64,000 nt of DNA, from assembly GCA_013076295.1 (NCBI GenBank), contig RQOL01000660.1:3906001-3970000 (forward strand), read 5' to 3'. This document shows, one piece after another, positions 13,207 through 25,049 of the stretch. The notes beneath the pieces are model-generated. The model had not been told where the DNA came from, did no database searches, and worked only from the letters and a program-made list of their open reading frames with translations. Position 1 is the stretch's first letter; each line of letters begins with the position of its first letter. The translations under genes and the position numbers were made by a program. The DNA comes from Sanderia malayensis. Its lineage: Eukaryota > Cnidaria > Scyphozoa > Semaeostomeae > Pelagiidae.

Positions 13207-13495
13207 ACCTGACCGTGTTTCACCTTTCTTTGTCCCACCTGACCACGCCACACCTTTCTTTGTCCCACCTGACCATGTCTCACCTTTCTTTGTCCTACCT
13301 GACCGTGTCTCATCTTTCTTTGTCCCACCTGACCATGTCTCACCTTTCTTTGTCCTACCTGACCGTGTCTCATCTTTCTTTGTCCCACCTGACCATGTCT
13401 CACCTTTCTTTGTCCTACCTGACCATGTCTCACCTTTCTTTGTCCTACCTGATCATGTGTCATCTTTCTGTGCCCCACCTGACCATGTCTCACTT
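13207..13495. repeat. 30-bp minisatellite, copy 1
   Basis: About ten units of a 30-bp repeat (core CTGACCATGTCTCACCTTTC followed by TTTGTCCCAC) in the intron before the first EGF exon. Units alternate between GTCCCAC and GTCCTAC, giving a 60-bp higher-order pattern. Because 30 is a multiple of three, ORFs stay open on both strands. Confidence 0.92.
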
Positions 13496-13715
13496 TACTG
13501 CCTACTCGATCTTGCTTTTTCTTGCCTTCATTATATTATCTTTCTTTTCATGTCTTGTTCTTACCTTGCTGTTGTCTTACTCTTTTCTTCTTTGTGTCTT
13601 GTTCTCACCCGCTTTTGTAATGCTCTGCTTTTGCAATGTTCTGCTTCTAGTCTTCCTACGTTGTTTGAGTTTATCTACTCCGTTCTTACACCCATCTTTA
13701 TCCACTCTTTTTCAG

Positions 13716-15434
13716 GTGGCCTTGCCGATTATTGTAAACTTGAAAATGGTGGCTGCGATCAAATCTGCTTCAATCGATGTGACAAGAAGACAACATGTGG
13801 CTGCTTACCAGGATACGTGTTGGCCTACGACAAAAAAACATGTCTTGGTGAGTATTGTCTAATTCTTTGAATAAACGCCCCTCTAATAAGCTCCTCTTGT
13901 AATAAATGCCTCTGTATAAATCAAACTCCATGTCGGGAGCTCGAGATATCCGAACTAAATTCACCTAGCTAGAGAACGAGGGGAAATGGGAATCTGTTCC
14001 AGATAACAGAATTCGAGATAGCGAAATTCGATTGTACTTCAGTCAATTTTTTCTTCTGTTGTTGAATGGATGGATAAGGCTTGCTTTAGACGTCGTGCCA
14101 GGGCATGCTAGTGCCGTGCCAGAACATTGCTAGCACGGCACTGGCACTGGCACGACGTATCAAGTAAACCTGAGACTTTTCATTTATAAATATATCTATC
14201 CTTATTAATTATATAGATGTAAACGAGTGTGCGGTGAACAATGGAGGTTGCAGACGAGATAAGAATGCTGCATGCACCAACTATCCAGGTGGATTCTACT
14301 GTGCTTGTGATCCTGGATACATTCTCAAAGATAACAGTCTCACGGAATGCATGGGTACGTCTGTGTGTGTGTCTGTGTGTGTTCTTCCAATTGTCGCGAA
14401 TGGCAGATTGCTTGCTGTAAGCTATGCGACAGTAACAGCATCTTGTATAGATCAGCAGCACAGAGTAGAGAAAGAGGCAGAAGGGCCACTCTCGTTGGCT
14501 CCTTTGTTGTCTTTTGAAGCATTGATTTTTGTGTGGTATGACTGGGAACATGCTTAACCTCGTTTTCAGATTGAGGAAACTTGAAACAATTTCCCCTCTC
14601 AGCCCTTCAACAACACATTGGTACATGCTTAGCTTCAAAATCTAAGCTGCAATATTTTGATTTATCGTGTTGACTTGCTTTACATTGATTTTACTTACCT
14701 ATTTGAGGCAGATTTCAATGAATGTGGACAACGGAACGGTGGATGCGAGCAGATGTGTAGGAACAGAGTCGGTGGATACTCGTGTTCGTGCAGAGCTGGC
14801 TTCATAAAGAATGGCCGTTACGGATGCAAAGGTTAGTTGTAAACACAAGCCAGCTACTATCTTCGACCTTTTATGTTTTTATTACCATTTTCAACTCAAA
14901 GTTGTTAATTATTTGTTGTTTTCTATCATTTCTACTCTTGAGCAAAAGTTATTGTGCACTCCTTTATTTAAAAAGTACCGAAGGGACCCAGGGATATGAG
15001 AGACAGAGAATTTGAATAAATTGAATAAACTTTCTAAAAATTGAAATTCTAAATAAAGAGGGGATGTTCAAGATAGCAAATGGTTTCTAAAATGCAGGGA
15101 ATGCAATATTTTCTTTGAAATTTCTTCTTCATTATTCCGTATAGTGTATACCTCTCATTCCCATCGATGTGTCTCATGTTGAAAATAAATTATGAACAGA
15201 GTTATAGAAGATAATTGAATTGTTCTTATTATTTAGTGTCCATAGTTTTATTATTGGTTTATTAATGCTGGGTTTTATGGTAGAAATGACTAAAGTATTT
15301 CGTTTTTCCAGATGTCAACGAATGCTTAACGAACAACGGAGATTGTGACCATATTTGCGAGAATTATCAAGGTGGTAGACTTTGCAAGTGTAGAGCCGGT
15401 TATAGATTAGCTCTCGATGGAACGACTTGTGAAG
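13716..15434 (+). CDS. Copy 1: four EGF exons
   Basis: Exons 13716-13847, 14217-14354, 14712-14831 and 15312-15434 have all cysteines kept and frames open. The third EGF is more basic than in copy 2 (RNGG, CRNRVGG, GRYGCK against QNGG, CNNNVGG, GLYGCR). They lie downstream of the premature stop. Confidence 0.85.
14077..14171. mobile_element. Small hairpin MITE, copy 1
   Basis: Imperfect inverted repeats ending in ACGTCGTGCCAG and CTGGCACGACGT, with GCTTGCTTTAG and CAAGTAAACC further out. Able to form a long hairpin. Counterpart at 45072-45162. Confidence 0.65.
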
Positions 15435-15587
15435 GTAATTTCATTTCTCCTACAATTCATTTGATTTATTAATTAATTCACTTTCCTTCATACATTCATC
15501 AATTCATCAGTTCATTTAATCGACTCTTTCACAACTAAACCCTTTTGAACTGACCTCTTATTGATAAATGTCTCGTTCATTTACCAG

Positions 15588-16624
15588 AGGTCTACTGCCG
15601 TGCACTCGAGGCACCGCTACGAGCATCAGTAACTCCAAGCATTTGCACCGAGCGATTCGCAAACATCAGACAAACTACAGCCTGTAAGTTTGATTGCCTC
15701 AAAGGATTCGAATTGGCAGGTCACAGCACCCAAGATACGATCACATGTGGAATTGATGGAACATGGAATCATGCAACACCATCTTGCCATCGTAAGAATT
15801 CCAATTTCTATTCTACAAAACTGTGGGATTCCAATACAACAAACTCAATTTCTGTCTGTTCCTTTGAAGTGGAGTCTTGACTCACGGATACCTCCTTATA
15901 CCACTCATATTTCTACAATGGGACATTGGCTTTATCCATATAGTGTTTCGACTATTTTAATTCACTTCTATATAGCGGGGAAACTTCAGCGTATAGCAAA
16001 CTGGCTATACAGGTGTCTATGAAATGGGTGCTCCATACTGCAGTGAATTTTTCCCAGGGCTAAAAAATGTATTGAAGTGTATTTAAGCATCCCCAAGCTA
16101 AGGCTCGATAAGTGAAAGTTCCATGGTTGTTGAAAATATTACTCAATCCATTGGATTTCGGACTCTTACTAAGTTGTACCTAATTTTGATTTCCTTTGGA
16201 CTGTCTTGTCTGTCCTTTGTACCTTGGGAGATTTGCTTCAATCGTTGGATCGAGCCATTTCCATAAATTTCATTTTATAGGCAGATTTCTTTATGTATAA
16301 CACCGCATTCCCCTGAGCAAAAGAAGCACATACCTCCAAATCGCAGTTATACAATGTCACCTGACAAGAACATACAAAGCTTTACAGTTTAAGCTATGTG
16401 TTAAACAATTTATATTTGTCATTCTACAGCTGTGAAGTGTGGATCACTTATCAGGCCACAAAACGGGGGTATAGTTCCAGCAACTTGTGCCACAGGCTCA
16501 AGAGAATTCGGCCAACGATGCGTCCTTTATTGCCAGGATGGTTACAAGCTCAGTGGTCCTGCTACTAAATATTGCCAGTCTGATAGATCTTGGTCAAACA
16601 ATGCTCCCAATGCATGTGTTAAAA
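15588..16624 (+). CDS. Copy 1: two CCP/sushi exons
   Basis: Exons 15588-15791 and 16430-16624. The same cysteine and Trp pattern as in copy 2, with very few differences. The intron between them is about 640 nt here but only 87 nt in copy 2, so about 550 nt (near 15823-16378) was gained here or lost there. I see no clear terminal repeats on that segment. Confidence 0.85.
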
Positions 16625-16835
16625 GTAAGTTAGACCTTATTTCTGTCAACTTACCTGCATCTTCATTTTTAGCCCAAGCACGCTTCTTTCTTGCCATCCC
16701 ACTTCTTGCCTTTTATCGTGCAATTCTATACTCCTTACTTTTCTGTTGCTTTTCCTGTTAATTTACCATTATCGTATTGTGACTCGAAATTGCAAAAATT
16801 TCAACATTATCACTTTATTCTGATTTTATTTCTAG

Positions 16836-17650
16836 TTATTAGCAAACCGTACATCAATTGTCCGGGTAATACTCAAGTGATGTTAGGCCCAGATCAATCT
16901 TCAGTCCTCCTTGGTCACCACTTTCCTGAGCCACAAACAAACATGAGGATAACTCATGTTTCACATTCAGCCAGTCATCAGTTTAGAGCAGGAACTACTG
17001 TTGTCAAATTCGAAGCTGTTAACGAGAAAGGTGTTAAAAAATCCTGCCAAGTTCTGGTTGATGTACTTGGTAAGTAGATTTGCGCCATCATTTATGTCCT
17101 TCTTCGTCTCTTTTGGTCTTGTCTGTACCCTGTCGTTGCTCTGGCTTGCCCTTCTCCGTGCCCTGTCGTTATTTAGCTTGTCTTGATGATGTAATTGTAT
17201 CTTCATTGTTTGTTTTCTTTGTTTTTGGCTCGCATACACTTGTCAAACTATTCTCTGCTGGTTTCACATTCGTGTGTATTGCTCGTACTTATTCTCGTCT
17301 GCTTTTGCTGCCTTTCTCTTATTTTAGCTTTTTTGGCATTACCTGACTTTAGTTCTACATAAGCCACATCCCCTTTCTTTAATTTAAACACTTGATCTTC
17401 TTTGCAGATGTAACACCACCAATAGTACACAACTGTCCTCAAAACATCACAAAAGTAATTGCAAGTATGTTTGACTTTGTGCATTGGATGAAGCCAACAT
17501 TCACTGACGCTGTCGGCGTCGCTAAAGTCGAAGGTGCGCACATACAGCCTGGCAAAGTATGGGCCGCCGGCCAGTCGGCTGTCTTGCAATACAGAGCTTA
17601 CGACGCGTCTGGTAACGCGGCAAAATGCGTATTCAAGATTACCGTTAAAG
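16836..17650 (+). CDS. Copy 1: two HYR exons
   Basis: Exons 16836-17069 and 17408-17650 are the counterparts of the copy 2 HYR exons, with open frames and only a handful of replacements (for example VASMFDFVHWMK-type changes). The intron between them is about 240 nt longer than in copy 2. Confidence 0.85.
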
Positions 17651-18004
17651 GTAGGAGTATTTTACCCCACTCATACCCATCCATACCCATCCATACTCAT
17701 TCATACGCCATAAGTTTAGAAAATAAAATTTAATTAGTGTGCAATAAAGTCTCGCTTTTGCGAAGCTCCATTTGAAGAGACTTCTTCCATGGCGAATGAC
17801 TTGTATCGCTTCCCATCAAGGCTGTTTGCGCTAAGATTCCACTGCATATTAGCCCCCCCCCGTTTTACACGAGACATGACTTGATTTTGAGTGATAAAGA
17901 TTTGGAAATACAGGGGCTTGCGATCATGACTAGAATAGGTCAATTTTGCTATCGTAAGCCTGGTACTAAACAGTCTGGCCATGTTGTTGAACTTCTTCTT
18001 CCAG

Positions 18005-18571
18005 CTGGAACGTGCCCACCATTGACAGGAGATAAATACGCAACTATCAAGCTCTTCTCGTCTACACATTACTATGCGCATTGCCCTACCAATCGCTTGC
18101 TATTTGGCTTGACTTCTACAACCGGTGGATTTGCTTATTGCCAATTGGGTGATTACGTCATGAGTGGAAAAAACATTGGTCTGAAGTTGCCTCCATGCGT
18201 CAGTAAGTACATATCCTTTTTTGACATAACTAAACTCCGCATAATTATGTAAAGCTATTTAACGTTAATCGATACGCTTCAACTTGACTCCACATAATTT
18301 GAGTTTTGTATTGTTTGGACATTTTGATGATCCCTGTGCTGGTTAGTAAAGTTGAGTTACCCAGAGCTGACTGTACATTGTTACAACTGAACTTGTAACG
18401 TGGAGCTTCAACTTTACTTGTCACCTCTAGCGACGCTAGTTTTCATTTGTCCTCATGGTTGCTTTGTTTGTGTTTCAGTGTACACTACCTCTACTGCTAC
18501 TGCAAATTGCTCAATTGGCTCAGAAAAGCGTTCTTACACTGATTGGTATGGTCAGACACAACATGTATGCA
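18005..18571 (+). CDS. Copy 1: variable Cys-rich pair
   Basis: Exons 18005-18202 and 18479-18571. Cysteines are aligned with copy 2, but residues between them differ often (ATIKLFSSTHYYAHCPTN here against AIISPFSPTYYYAYCSNN). The second exon has four more replacements out of 31. Confidence 0.8.
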
Positions 18572-18754
18572 GTAAGTTGCGCATGCCTCATCAATATGCC
18601 TCTTCATTTGGAGTAATGATGTAACTAAGATTTTTTTCAAGTTGAAGAAAGGTCATACTTCAGAACGAATCAAACTACACAAAGTTTATGTTCTACTGGA
18701 TGCAAAATTGTTGCTTTCTTGTTTTGACGTTTTTGCCTTGCATTTTCTTGATAG

Positions 18755-19584
18755 ACAATTGCCCAGCCGGAAGATACAGTGACTCTACTGGCAGCACTTG
18801 TAAACAGTGTCCGATTGGTACGTACCAAGATGACGAGGGAATGTCTGAATGTGAACCATGTGTAGAGAATCACTCGACGTTAGAGAAAGGTGCAACAAGT
18901 GCAAGTCAATGCCTCTGTGAGTATTTGCATGCGCCTTCTTTGGGACATATTGCTAGTTGTTATAATTTCATTAAAGAGCAATCGAGGTGCTCGTAAAAGA
19001 GAAACCGAGGTGATCGCAAAAGAGCAACCGAGGTGCTCATTGAGAAAATGTGGTAATCAACGTCTGTCGTTTCATTATCTTTAAATGTTCTTTTTTGCTC
19101 TTTCTCTTTACATTGACTTAGTCTCATACAGTTATCTACACTCTCACATTCAGTTAGACTTACAGTTATCTCATCTTTGTCTTTATATTGGAATTATTGT
19201 GTCTTACTTTTACTCTTTGCTGTGATCTTGCTCTGGTCTTAGCTTTTGTCTTCTTTGGCCATCATCGTTTTTTGTACTTGCTTATGTTATTGTTTTGTCC
19301 ACCCCTACGCTGATAATGCTTTAACTAAACGAGAATACCCAGACAAATAAAACGCATTGGAATTCTAGTACAATGCAACATTCTGAATTGTCACTTTTGT
19401 TCTTTTTTAGCACTTTGTCCGGCCGGCAGATTCTCACCAACTGGTCTCGATGTCTTCAAAGGCCGTTGTCAACCATGCCCACTAGGATCTTTCAGCCAAT
19501 TGAATGGATCAAAAGACTGCACTCCTTGTCCTGCTGGAACAACCACCTTAGTCACTGGTGCCAACCATGAATCACTGTGCTATA
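18755..19584 (+). CDS. Copy 1: TNFR/ephrin-receptor-like exons
   Basis: Exons 18755-18916 and 19411-19584 are nearly identical to the copy 2 modules, with open frames. They lie downstream of the copy 1 stop. Confidence 0.85.
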
Positions 19585-19970
19585 GTAAGCTATTTACAGT
19601 TGTCTGCAACCTTCACAGTCTATGCTAGTCCATACAGTATCTTCAAATCGTACACTACTTTTATAGTACACAATATCTTCACAACACACAATATCTTTAC
19701 AGTACACAATACCATTACAGTACGCAGTGTCTTCACAATAAATATTGCATATAGTACTTTTTTCTCCTTTATTGAACTCTCAACTTTTTTTCTTTCTTCT
19801 CCTAATGCTACCCCCTTTTGTTTCCTTTTAATTTTTTCTACATTTGCTTTCTTCTCCGATTCTTTCTTTTTTATCTTTGTTTCCACCTTCTTTGACTTCT
19901 TCATTTTTATTTACCCCTCCTTCAGCTATTAGCAGTTTTCCATATCTCTTCCATATTCTTAATTTTTTAG

Positions 19971-20380
19971 GTGCTCCCAGAATAATATCTGTGTTGCCAA
20001 GTAATCAAGTCACAGAAAAGGTGGGAGAGTCTGTGACAATGCTTTGCATGTTCCAAGGTGTTGTTTTGCCTAGCCCAACTCTTCGATGGACAAGAAATGG
20101 AGGTAATTCTATCACAAACCCATAACGCATGCTCCTCTGTCCTTACACCAAAATCCGACAAGAATGATAAAAAACTTTTGCCATAACAATGTTCGACATT
20201 ATTTTAGGTTCCCTACCAGCTCAAGCCATCCAGAAGGATGCCTTCAATATCCAATACAAAAAGATTGGAATGGTATTGCTTATTCCCGGCGTAAAGGCTT
20301 CTGATTCTGGCTCCTACCGGTGCCACGCAAGCAATGTCATTGGCTCTGATTCCAAAATCATAACGCTAAGTGTCTCTTGA
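19971..20380 (+). CDS. Copy 1: C-terminal Ig exons
   Basis: Exons 19971-20102 and 20208-20380. The same Ig motifs as copy 2, with the stop TGA at 20378-20380. Confidence 0.85.
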
Positions 20381-20647
20381 GTCAAACCATTTCACCCCAG
20401 GAACAGATATGCGTTGAAAAATTATTAAACCTCTTAACTTTTACTTTTAACTACTTTTACTTTGAAGCTATATAGCGGTTAGAGATCTATCTTAATCAAG
20501 TGAATAAAATTACAATTGAATGACTTGCTGCGTGTGAATTGAAACAAGTCTTGCAAGGCGCTGCGAATGCATCACATACCACAAAATCTGCATAGTTCGA
20601 GCTCGTGTATTTTGAACTCTATCTAATGCGAACGAAATTCTCTGTCC

Positions 20648-20655
20648 CTTCAAGG
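20648..20655. other. Empty target site of the hAT-like element
   Basis: CTTCAAGG occurs once here; at 50365-50372 and 51191-51198 of copy 2 the same 8 bp flank an 818-bp insertion. This is the pre-insertion allele. Confidence 0.9.
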
Positions 20656-21091
20656 ATCACCAAAGAACCAATCCTTATAAAATAAACCTCTATAATTCGA
20701 ACTTTTGTAATTCGAACATTTTCACGCTTCCCAGGGTGTTCGAATTGGACAGAGTTGACTGTACCTAGCACCAAATACCTAATGTTGCTGCATGATATAT
20801 AGTTTTCTTGAAAGGGTGCTACGCTTAATCATGTCTAGTGCATGGGGATAGGTGGTGGTATTGCGTAATTCAGTGATTGTGTGATGGATGAGTTTAAGAA
20901 TGGAGGTGAATTTATCACTGCGTAAAGCAGGAAAAAATGCAATTCACTACCCCCACCTAAACCCAATCTCATCAGTTCTTGGCTGATGAGATTATGATTA
21001 AAGATGGCAATAAGACCCGTGCGTGGGTTTACGATTATTATAAGCCTCTTCAATTAACTAATGCTAATCTCATATCAGTCTGGTTTTACAG

Positions 21092-21167
21092 GTCTTCGAA
21101 ACAGGATTGGACAAGATAATGAGAAAAGTCTGGTTACTACAATTGTGAATACTGATGGCATAATGAG
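21092..21167 (+). pseudogene. Copy 1 counterpart of the candidate exon
   Basis: 76 nt flanked by TTTTACAG and GTATAA, open in the same frame as 51631-51706 with a few replacements (LRNRIG against FPNRIG). The partner exon at 52680 has no counterpart because the duplicate ends at about 21507. Confidence 0.35.
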
Positions 21168-21517
21168 GTATAATTTATTTTATTTCTTAATCTGTTTTTT
21201 ATGACCTCATTTAGCTCGTTCGTTATCAGAGCAGATTCATAATTTTGTTATGAAGCTGCACCTGCAATTCGTAGACTACTTCCCAATTCGCTGAGCAACA
21301 CATGCCCGCCATCCCAACAGTGGTTCTTCTTGTACTTATCTTTGAGTTGTTGTGCTCTTAAAAAGTTATTTGGACGCTCACAGCTTAATGCGAGCAACAC
21401 AATGTAATGCGGAGGAGCGTTGTCAAAAAGAAAGCTTATCGATTGTATATAGGGATACGTTTGTATTTAGGAGCAACAAGGGCCTAGGGCATTAATCAAC
21501 TTTTGCGACTCTGAGTC

Positions 21518-22998
21518 GCGCGCAATGTTGAATTTTGAGTTTTGCAACATGCCGGGAAATACAGACACTTCTCAGAGCTGAGAAGAATTTGAGAAATTTG
21601 CAGTCAAATCCGAAGTTATAAAACAAATAAAAATATAATTGAGAAACATGAAACATTGAAAAATTGTATTGCATTGTCAGTCAAGTCTTCCAGGCCCAGA
21701 TTCATAGCCAACCAAATTTTCATTTGCTTCGAAGTTTTTGACAAATTAAACATTTGTCTCCATCCCTTGATTTACTTCATACATGTTTCAGAGTTGATCC
21801 TGCGATTTCGCTTTAATTTTTTTTCCAATGGGCATCGGCATATCGAAGCTTAAATTTAGTTGCTCGTATTATATCAAGAAATATTCTCATTCGACATTGC
21901 GTTTCTCAAAACCAAATTTCTAGCATTGGAAATAAAAGATTGACTTACCTGTGGAATGACCACCTTGGCAAAACAGAGTTAGAATAGCAACAAAAAATGC
22001 CACTCGGCACATGGTAGCGATAACGAAAGGGCCAAATCAGCAATAAATTACAAGCGGATCAAAACAACCTAAACGGCTTACCGAATCTAATTTGGTTGAA
22101 GGTGAAATGTTTCATGGCAGAGGAAAACTATGTAGTTTAGAGACATTGTCAAGTGGTGGACTTAGGAATATTTATTCACCTGGTTGGCTGTTTTAATCAG
22201 CTGGACATTCCAGTTTGATTTTCCAAAATCGATTAGTGGTGAGTCAATTAGATCGACGCTCTATTCCAAAAAAAGCATACGACATAATGGTCTGGATCTT
22301 GTCAAACCAGAAAAGCCGGTTGAAGTGAAACTGCCACCACACATTATCGTATCCTTGTGTTTCAGGTTCATTCTACAGGCGTGGCCATTGAAGACGTCAC
22401 GGATGAAATGATCCAGCGTTTCTCTCACTTCATATGCGGATCATAGTTTTATGACAGACTTTTGCTGATAATCTAAGGCAAGATCAATTGGGAAAAGTTA
22501 CATAAAACAGTATCTTAAATGTAGGGCTTCTTAACGTGTAATTAACTCATAGAGGCAGAGAGGGGGTTCCTTACCCCTTCCACACATGCAAATACTACTG
22601 CTTAACATAATGAATCCCCTTTTCATGGATGCAAACCGCTATTAATTTAAAAATATTCCATAGTTACATGCATGCAGTTTGCGGCAAAAACGTATCGCTT
22701 CATTACCCTGCTGAAAAGTTACTTTGCCGACAAATTTTGGAAGTTGTTACAGGCCCAAGCTCAATCTTTTGTAGTTGGAACATTTTGTAACATTCGTAGG
22801 GTGTTCAAACTATACAGGGTTGATCATATATTAATTATATTATCATTTTCAACTGCACGCTTTATTCACAAAGCGAATAAATGTATGTCAAATTCAAATT
22901 TTCTCTGAAAGCATAGGAGCCTCTGTGAGATTATTAATTGCCACGCCCTCTCACTTTTAATCAACTTCCCACGCATTTGTCGATTTAGAAATATAGAA
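21518..22998. repeat. Left arm of large palindrome
   Basis: Inverted copy of 23841-25049 with high identity. It contains, on the minus strand, a duplicate of the promoter and signal-peptide exon of the mosaic gene. Relative to the right arm it carries an extra segment of about 270 bp (near 21655-21925) inside the intron-derived part. The inner end is at ...CGATTTAGAAATATAGAA (about 22998). Confidence 0.85.
21949..22012 (-). pseudogene. Inverted duplicate of the signal-peptide exon
   Basis: On the minus strand, ATG at 22012 opens a 21-residue signal peptide nearly identical to that at 24833 (MCRVAFFVAILTLFCQGGHST), with the same donor (AG|GTAAGT) at 21948. No downstream TSP1 exons exist on the minus strand to its left, where the 3' flank of copy 1 lies. 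It is a 5' gene fragment that could still be transcribed, antisense to copy 1. Confidence 0.8.
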
Positions 22999-23840
22999 AT
23001 TTTTTTCCTCGCCTCTGACTTTCTTTACTTAGCTGTGCAGTAGTTATTAAAAGCCAGCTGACAATGAATGGGTTTGATTAGCGACACTTGAAAAAGTTTG
23101 CTATGGTTTTAAGGTTTGCTTGTAGCCTCAAAAATACTGTTATTTGGAACGTTTCGAAAGTCCACATTTAGCTGTATATAAAGAGAAAGCCTCACAGTTT
23201 CAATAAAACCAACTTCCCTGCATAATGAGCGAAACATTTGGTCCTTTTGACCCGCTTCATAGGATATTTTACACTTTTTTAACGAAGTCTGAGGAAGCAA
23301 TAAACTGGTTGCCTGCTAGAAACTGCGTAGAACGCCTTGGGGGACACGTGCCCCCTTAATTTTCTGCAAATATGTAGTACAGTCTTTGATCGGTACAGAA
23401 CTTCAAAATTGCTTTGAAAATCGAAAACATAGCGAAACATAATGAATACTAAAGCTTTTCGTCTGACACTCATCAGAGTAGTACGTCAGAAAGAGAACGA
23501 AAATGAAAACCTAACGCAAAATTATACCCAGAAGAGGATCGAAACCGGCCATTCAGAAAAGAGGTGAGTGATTGGTATAGTGCAAAAACAACCAATCATC
23601 ACCGGTGATAGAACAATAGATTATTGAAAGAGTCCCAGTGGGAAAACGAACTCTTTCTGTCTACACAATATGGGATCCATGGTTTTGATGTAGACAGATT
23701 CTAAAATTCTTAAGTGAAATTTTGACCTAGCTCTGCCGATAATGCAAAAACAATCCTCACTGTAGTTTTCAGCACATTCTGGGTTGTCGAGTAATTGTTG
23801 GTCTATAGCAGCCTGAGCTATAGGCTCATCCTGAACTATA
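22999..23840. other. Palindrome spacer
   Basis: About 840 bp of single-copy sequence between the arms. Short minus-strand ORFs are present, but nothing recognisable. It would be the shared upstream region of the two divergent first exons. Confidence 0.6.
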
Positions 23841-25049
23841 TTCTATATTTCTAAATCGACAAATGCGTGGGAAGTTGATTAAAAGTGAGAGGGCGTGGCA
23901 ATTAACAATCTCACAGAGGCTCCTATGCTTTCAGAGAAAATTTGAATTTGACATACATTTATTCGCTTTGTGAATAAAGCGTGCAGTTGAAAATGATAAT
24001 ATAATTAATATATGATAAACCCTGTATAGTTTGAACACCCTACGAATGTTACAAAATGTTCCAACTACAAAAGATTGAGCTTGGGCCTGTAACAACTTCC
24101 AAAATTTGTCGGCAAAGTAACATTTCAGCAGGGTAATGAAGCGATACGTTTTTGCCGCAAAATGCATGCATGTAACTCTGGAATATTTTTAAATTAAAAG
24201 CGGTTTGCATTCATGAAAAGGGGATTTATTATGTTAAGCAGTAGTATTTGCATGTGTGGAAGGGGTAAGCAACCCGCTCTCTGCCTCTATGAGTTAATTA
24301 CACGTGAAGAAGCCCTACATTTAAGATACTGTTTTATGTAACTTTTCCCAATTGATCTTGCCTTAGATTATCAGCAAAAGTCTGTCATAAAACTATGATC
24401 CGCATATAAAGTGAGAAAAACGCTGGATCATGTCATTCGTGACGTCTTCAATGGCCACGCCTGTAGAATGAACCTGAAACATAAGGATACGATAATGTCT
24501 CATGGCAGTTTCACTTCAACCGGTTTTTCTGGTTTTACAAGATCCGAAGCATCATGCCAGATGCTTTTTTCTTGGAATGGATCGTCGATCTAGCTAATTG
24601 ATTGACCGCTAATCGATTTTACAAAAATCAAACTGCAATGTCCAGCTGATTAAAACAGCCAACCAGGTGAATAAATATTCCTAAGTCCACCACTTGACAA
24701 TGTCTCTAAAATAACAGTTTCCCTCTGCCATGAAACATTTCACCTTCAACCAAATTAGATTCGGTAAGCCGTATAGGTTGTTTTGATCCGCTTGTAATTT
24801 GTTGCTGCTTTGGCCCTTTGGTTATCATAGCCATGTGCCGAGTGGCACTTTTTGTCGCTATTCTAGCTCTGTTTTGCCAAGGTGGTCATTCCGCAGGTAA
24901 GTCAATGTTTCTATTTCATGTTTCTTGATTATATTCTTATTTGTTTTACAACTTCGGATTTGACTGCAAATTTCTCAACGTCTTCTTAACTTTGAGAAGT
25001 GTCTGTATTTCCTTGGATGTTGCATAACTCGAAATTCAACATTGCGCGT
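23841..25049. repeat. Right arm of large palindrome
   Basis: Holds about 990 bp upstream of the copy 2 start codon, exon 1 and the first 150 bp of intron 1. It ends near ATTGCGCG (25041-25048), where the match to the left arm (CGCGCAAT, 21518 on) begins. Confidence 0.85.
24833..24896 (+). CDS. Exon 1 of copy 2: signal peptide
   Basis: ATG at 24833 opens a 21-residue stretch with a hydrophobic core (ALFVAILALF) followed by CQGGHSA, a typical signal peptide and cleavage region. The exon ends in phase 1 at a consensus donor (AG|GTAAGT). The start was chosen because it is the only ATG that gives a secretory leader and joins in phase to the first TSP1 exon at 26623. The sequence around it is repeated in inverted orientation at 21949-22012. 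Confidence 0.8.

Larger units (their letters stand above)
290..20380 (+). pseudogene. Copy 1: tandem duplicate of the mosaic gene, 5' end off-window, frameshifted
   Basis: Exons equivalent to exons 8-45 of copy 2: 290-531, 964-1170, 1624-1906, 2430-2555, 2954-3145, 3524-3756, 3876-3981, 4204-4371, 4852-4989, 5167-5316, 6766-6975, 7512-7737, 7910-7959, 8200-8353, 8847-9012, 9383-9636, 9960-10120, 10211-10367, 10593-10707, 10938-11133, 11552-11668, 11996-12109, 12451-12624, 12849-13091, 13716-13847, 14217-14354, 14712-14831, 15312-15434, 15588-15791, 16430-16624, 16836-17069, 17408-17650, 18005-18202, 18479-18571, 18755-18916, 19411-19584, 19971-20102, 20208-20380. All splice sites are intact. 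The exon at 11552 is 117 nt against 118 nt in copy 2; the lost base gives TGA at 11648-11650. Downstream exons remain open in their original frame, so the lesion is recent, a sequencing error, or the gene now makes a shorter protein without F-lectin, EGF, CCP, HYR and Ig modules. Confidence 0.85.
20381..21517 (+). other. 3' UTR and flank of copy 1
   Basis: AATAAA at 20503-20508 is the likely poly(A) signal. The flank aligns with 50098-52165 of copy 2, apart from the hAT-like insertion there. It contains an AT-rich segment with TTCGAAC-type motifs and a conserved splice-flanked segment at 21092-21167. Homology to copy 2 ends at about 21507, next to the start of the palindrome. Confidence 0.75.

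Noticed and set aside
13207..13495. CRISPR-like array
   Set aside because: Tandem units without spacers in a eukaryotic intron: a minisatellite.
20835..21053. Minus-strand ORF of 72 codons, with a 71-codon match at 51379-51594
   Set aside because: Conserved only because the flank is duplicated; no domain and no splice or start context.
22672..22908. 78-codon ORF mirrored at 23931-24167 in the palindrome arms
   Set aside because: All three visible differences between arms change the residue, there is no known domain, and the region is upstream of the first exon. The open frame is inherited from the inverted duplication and is not evidence of coding.
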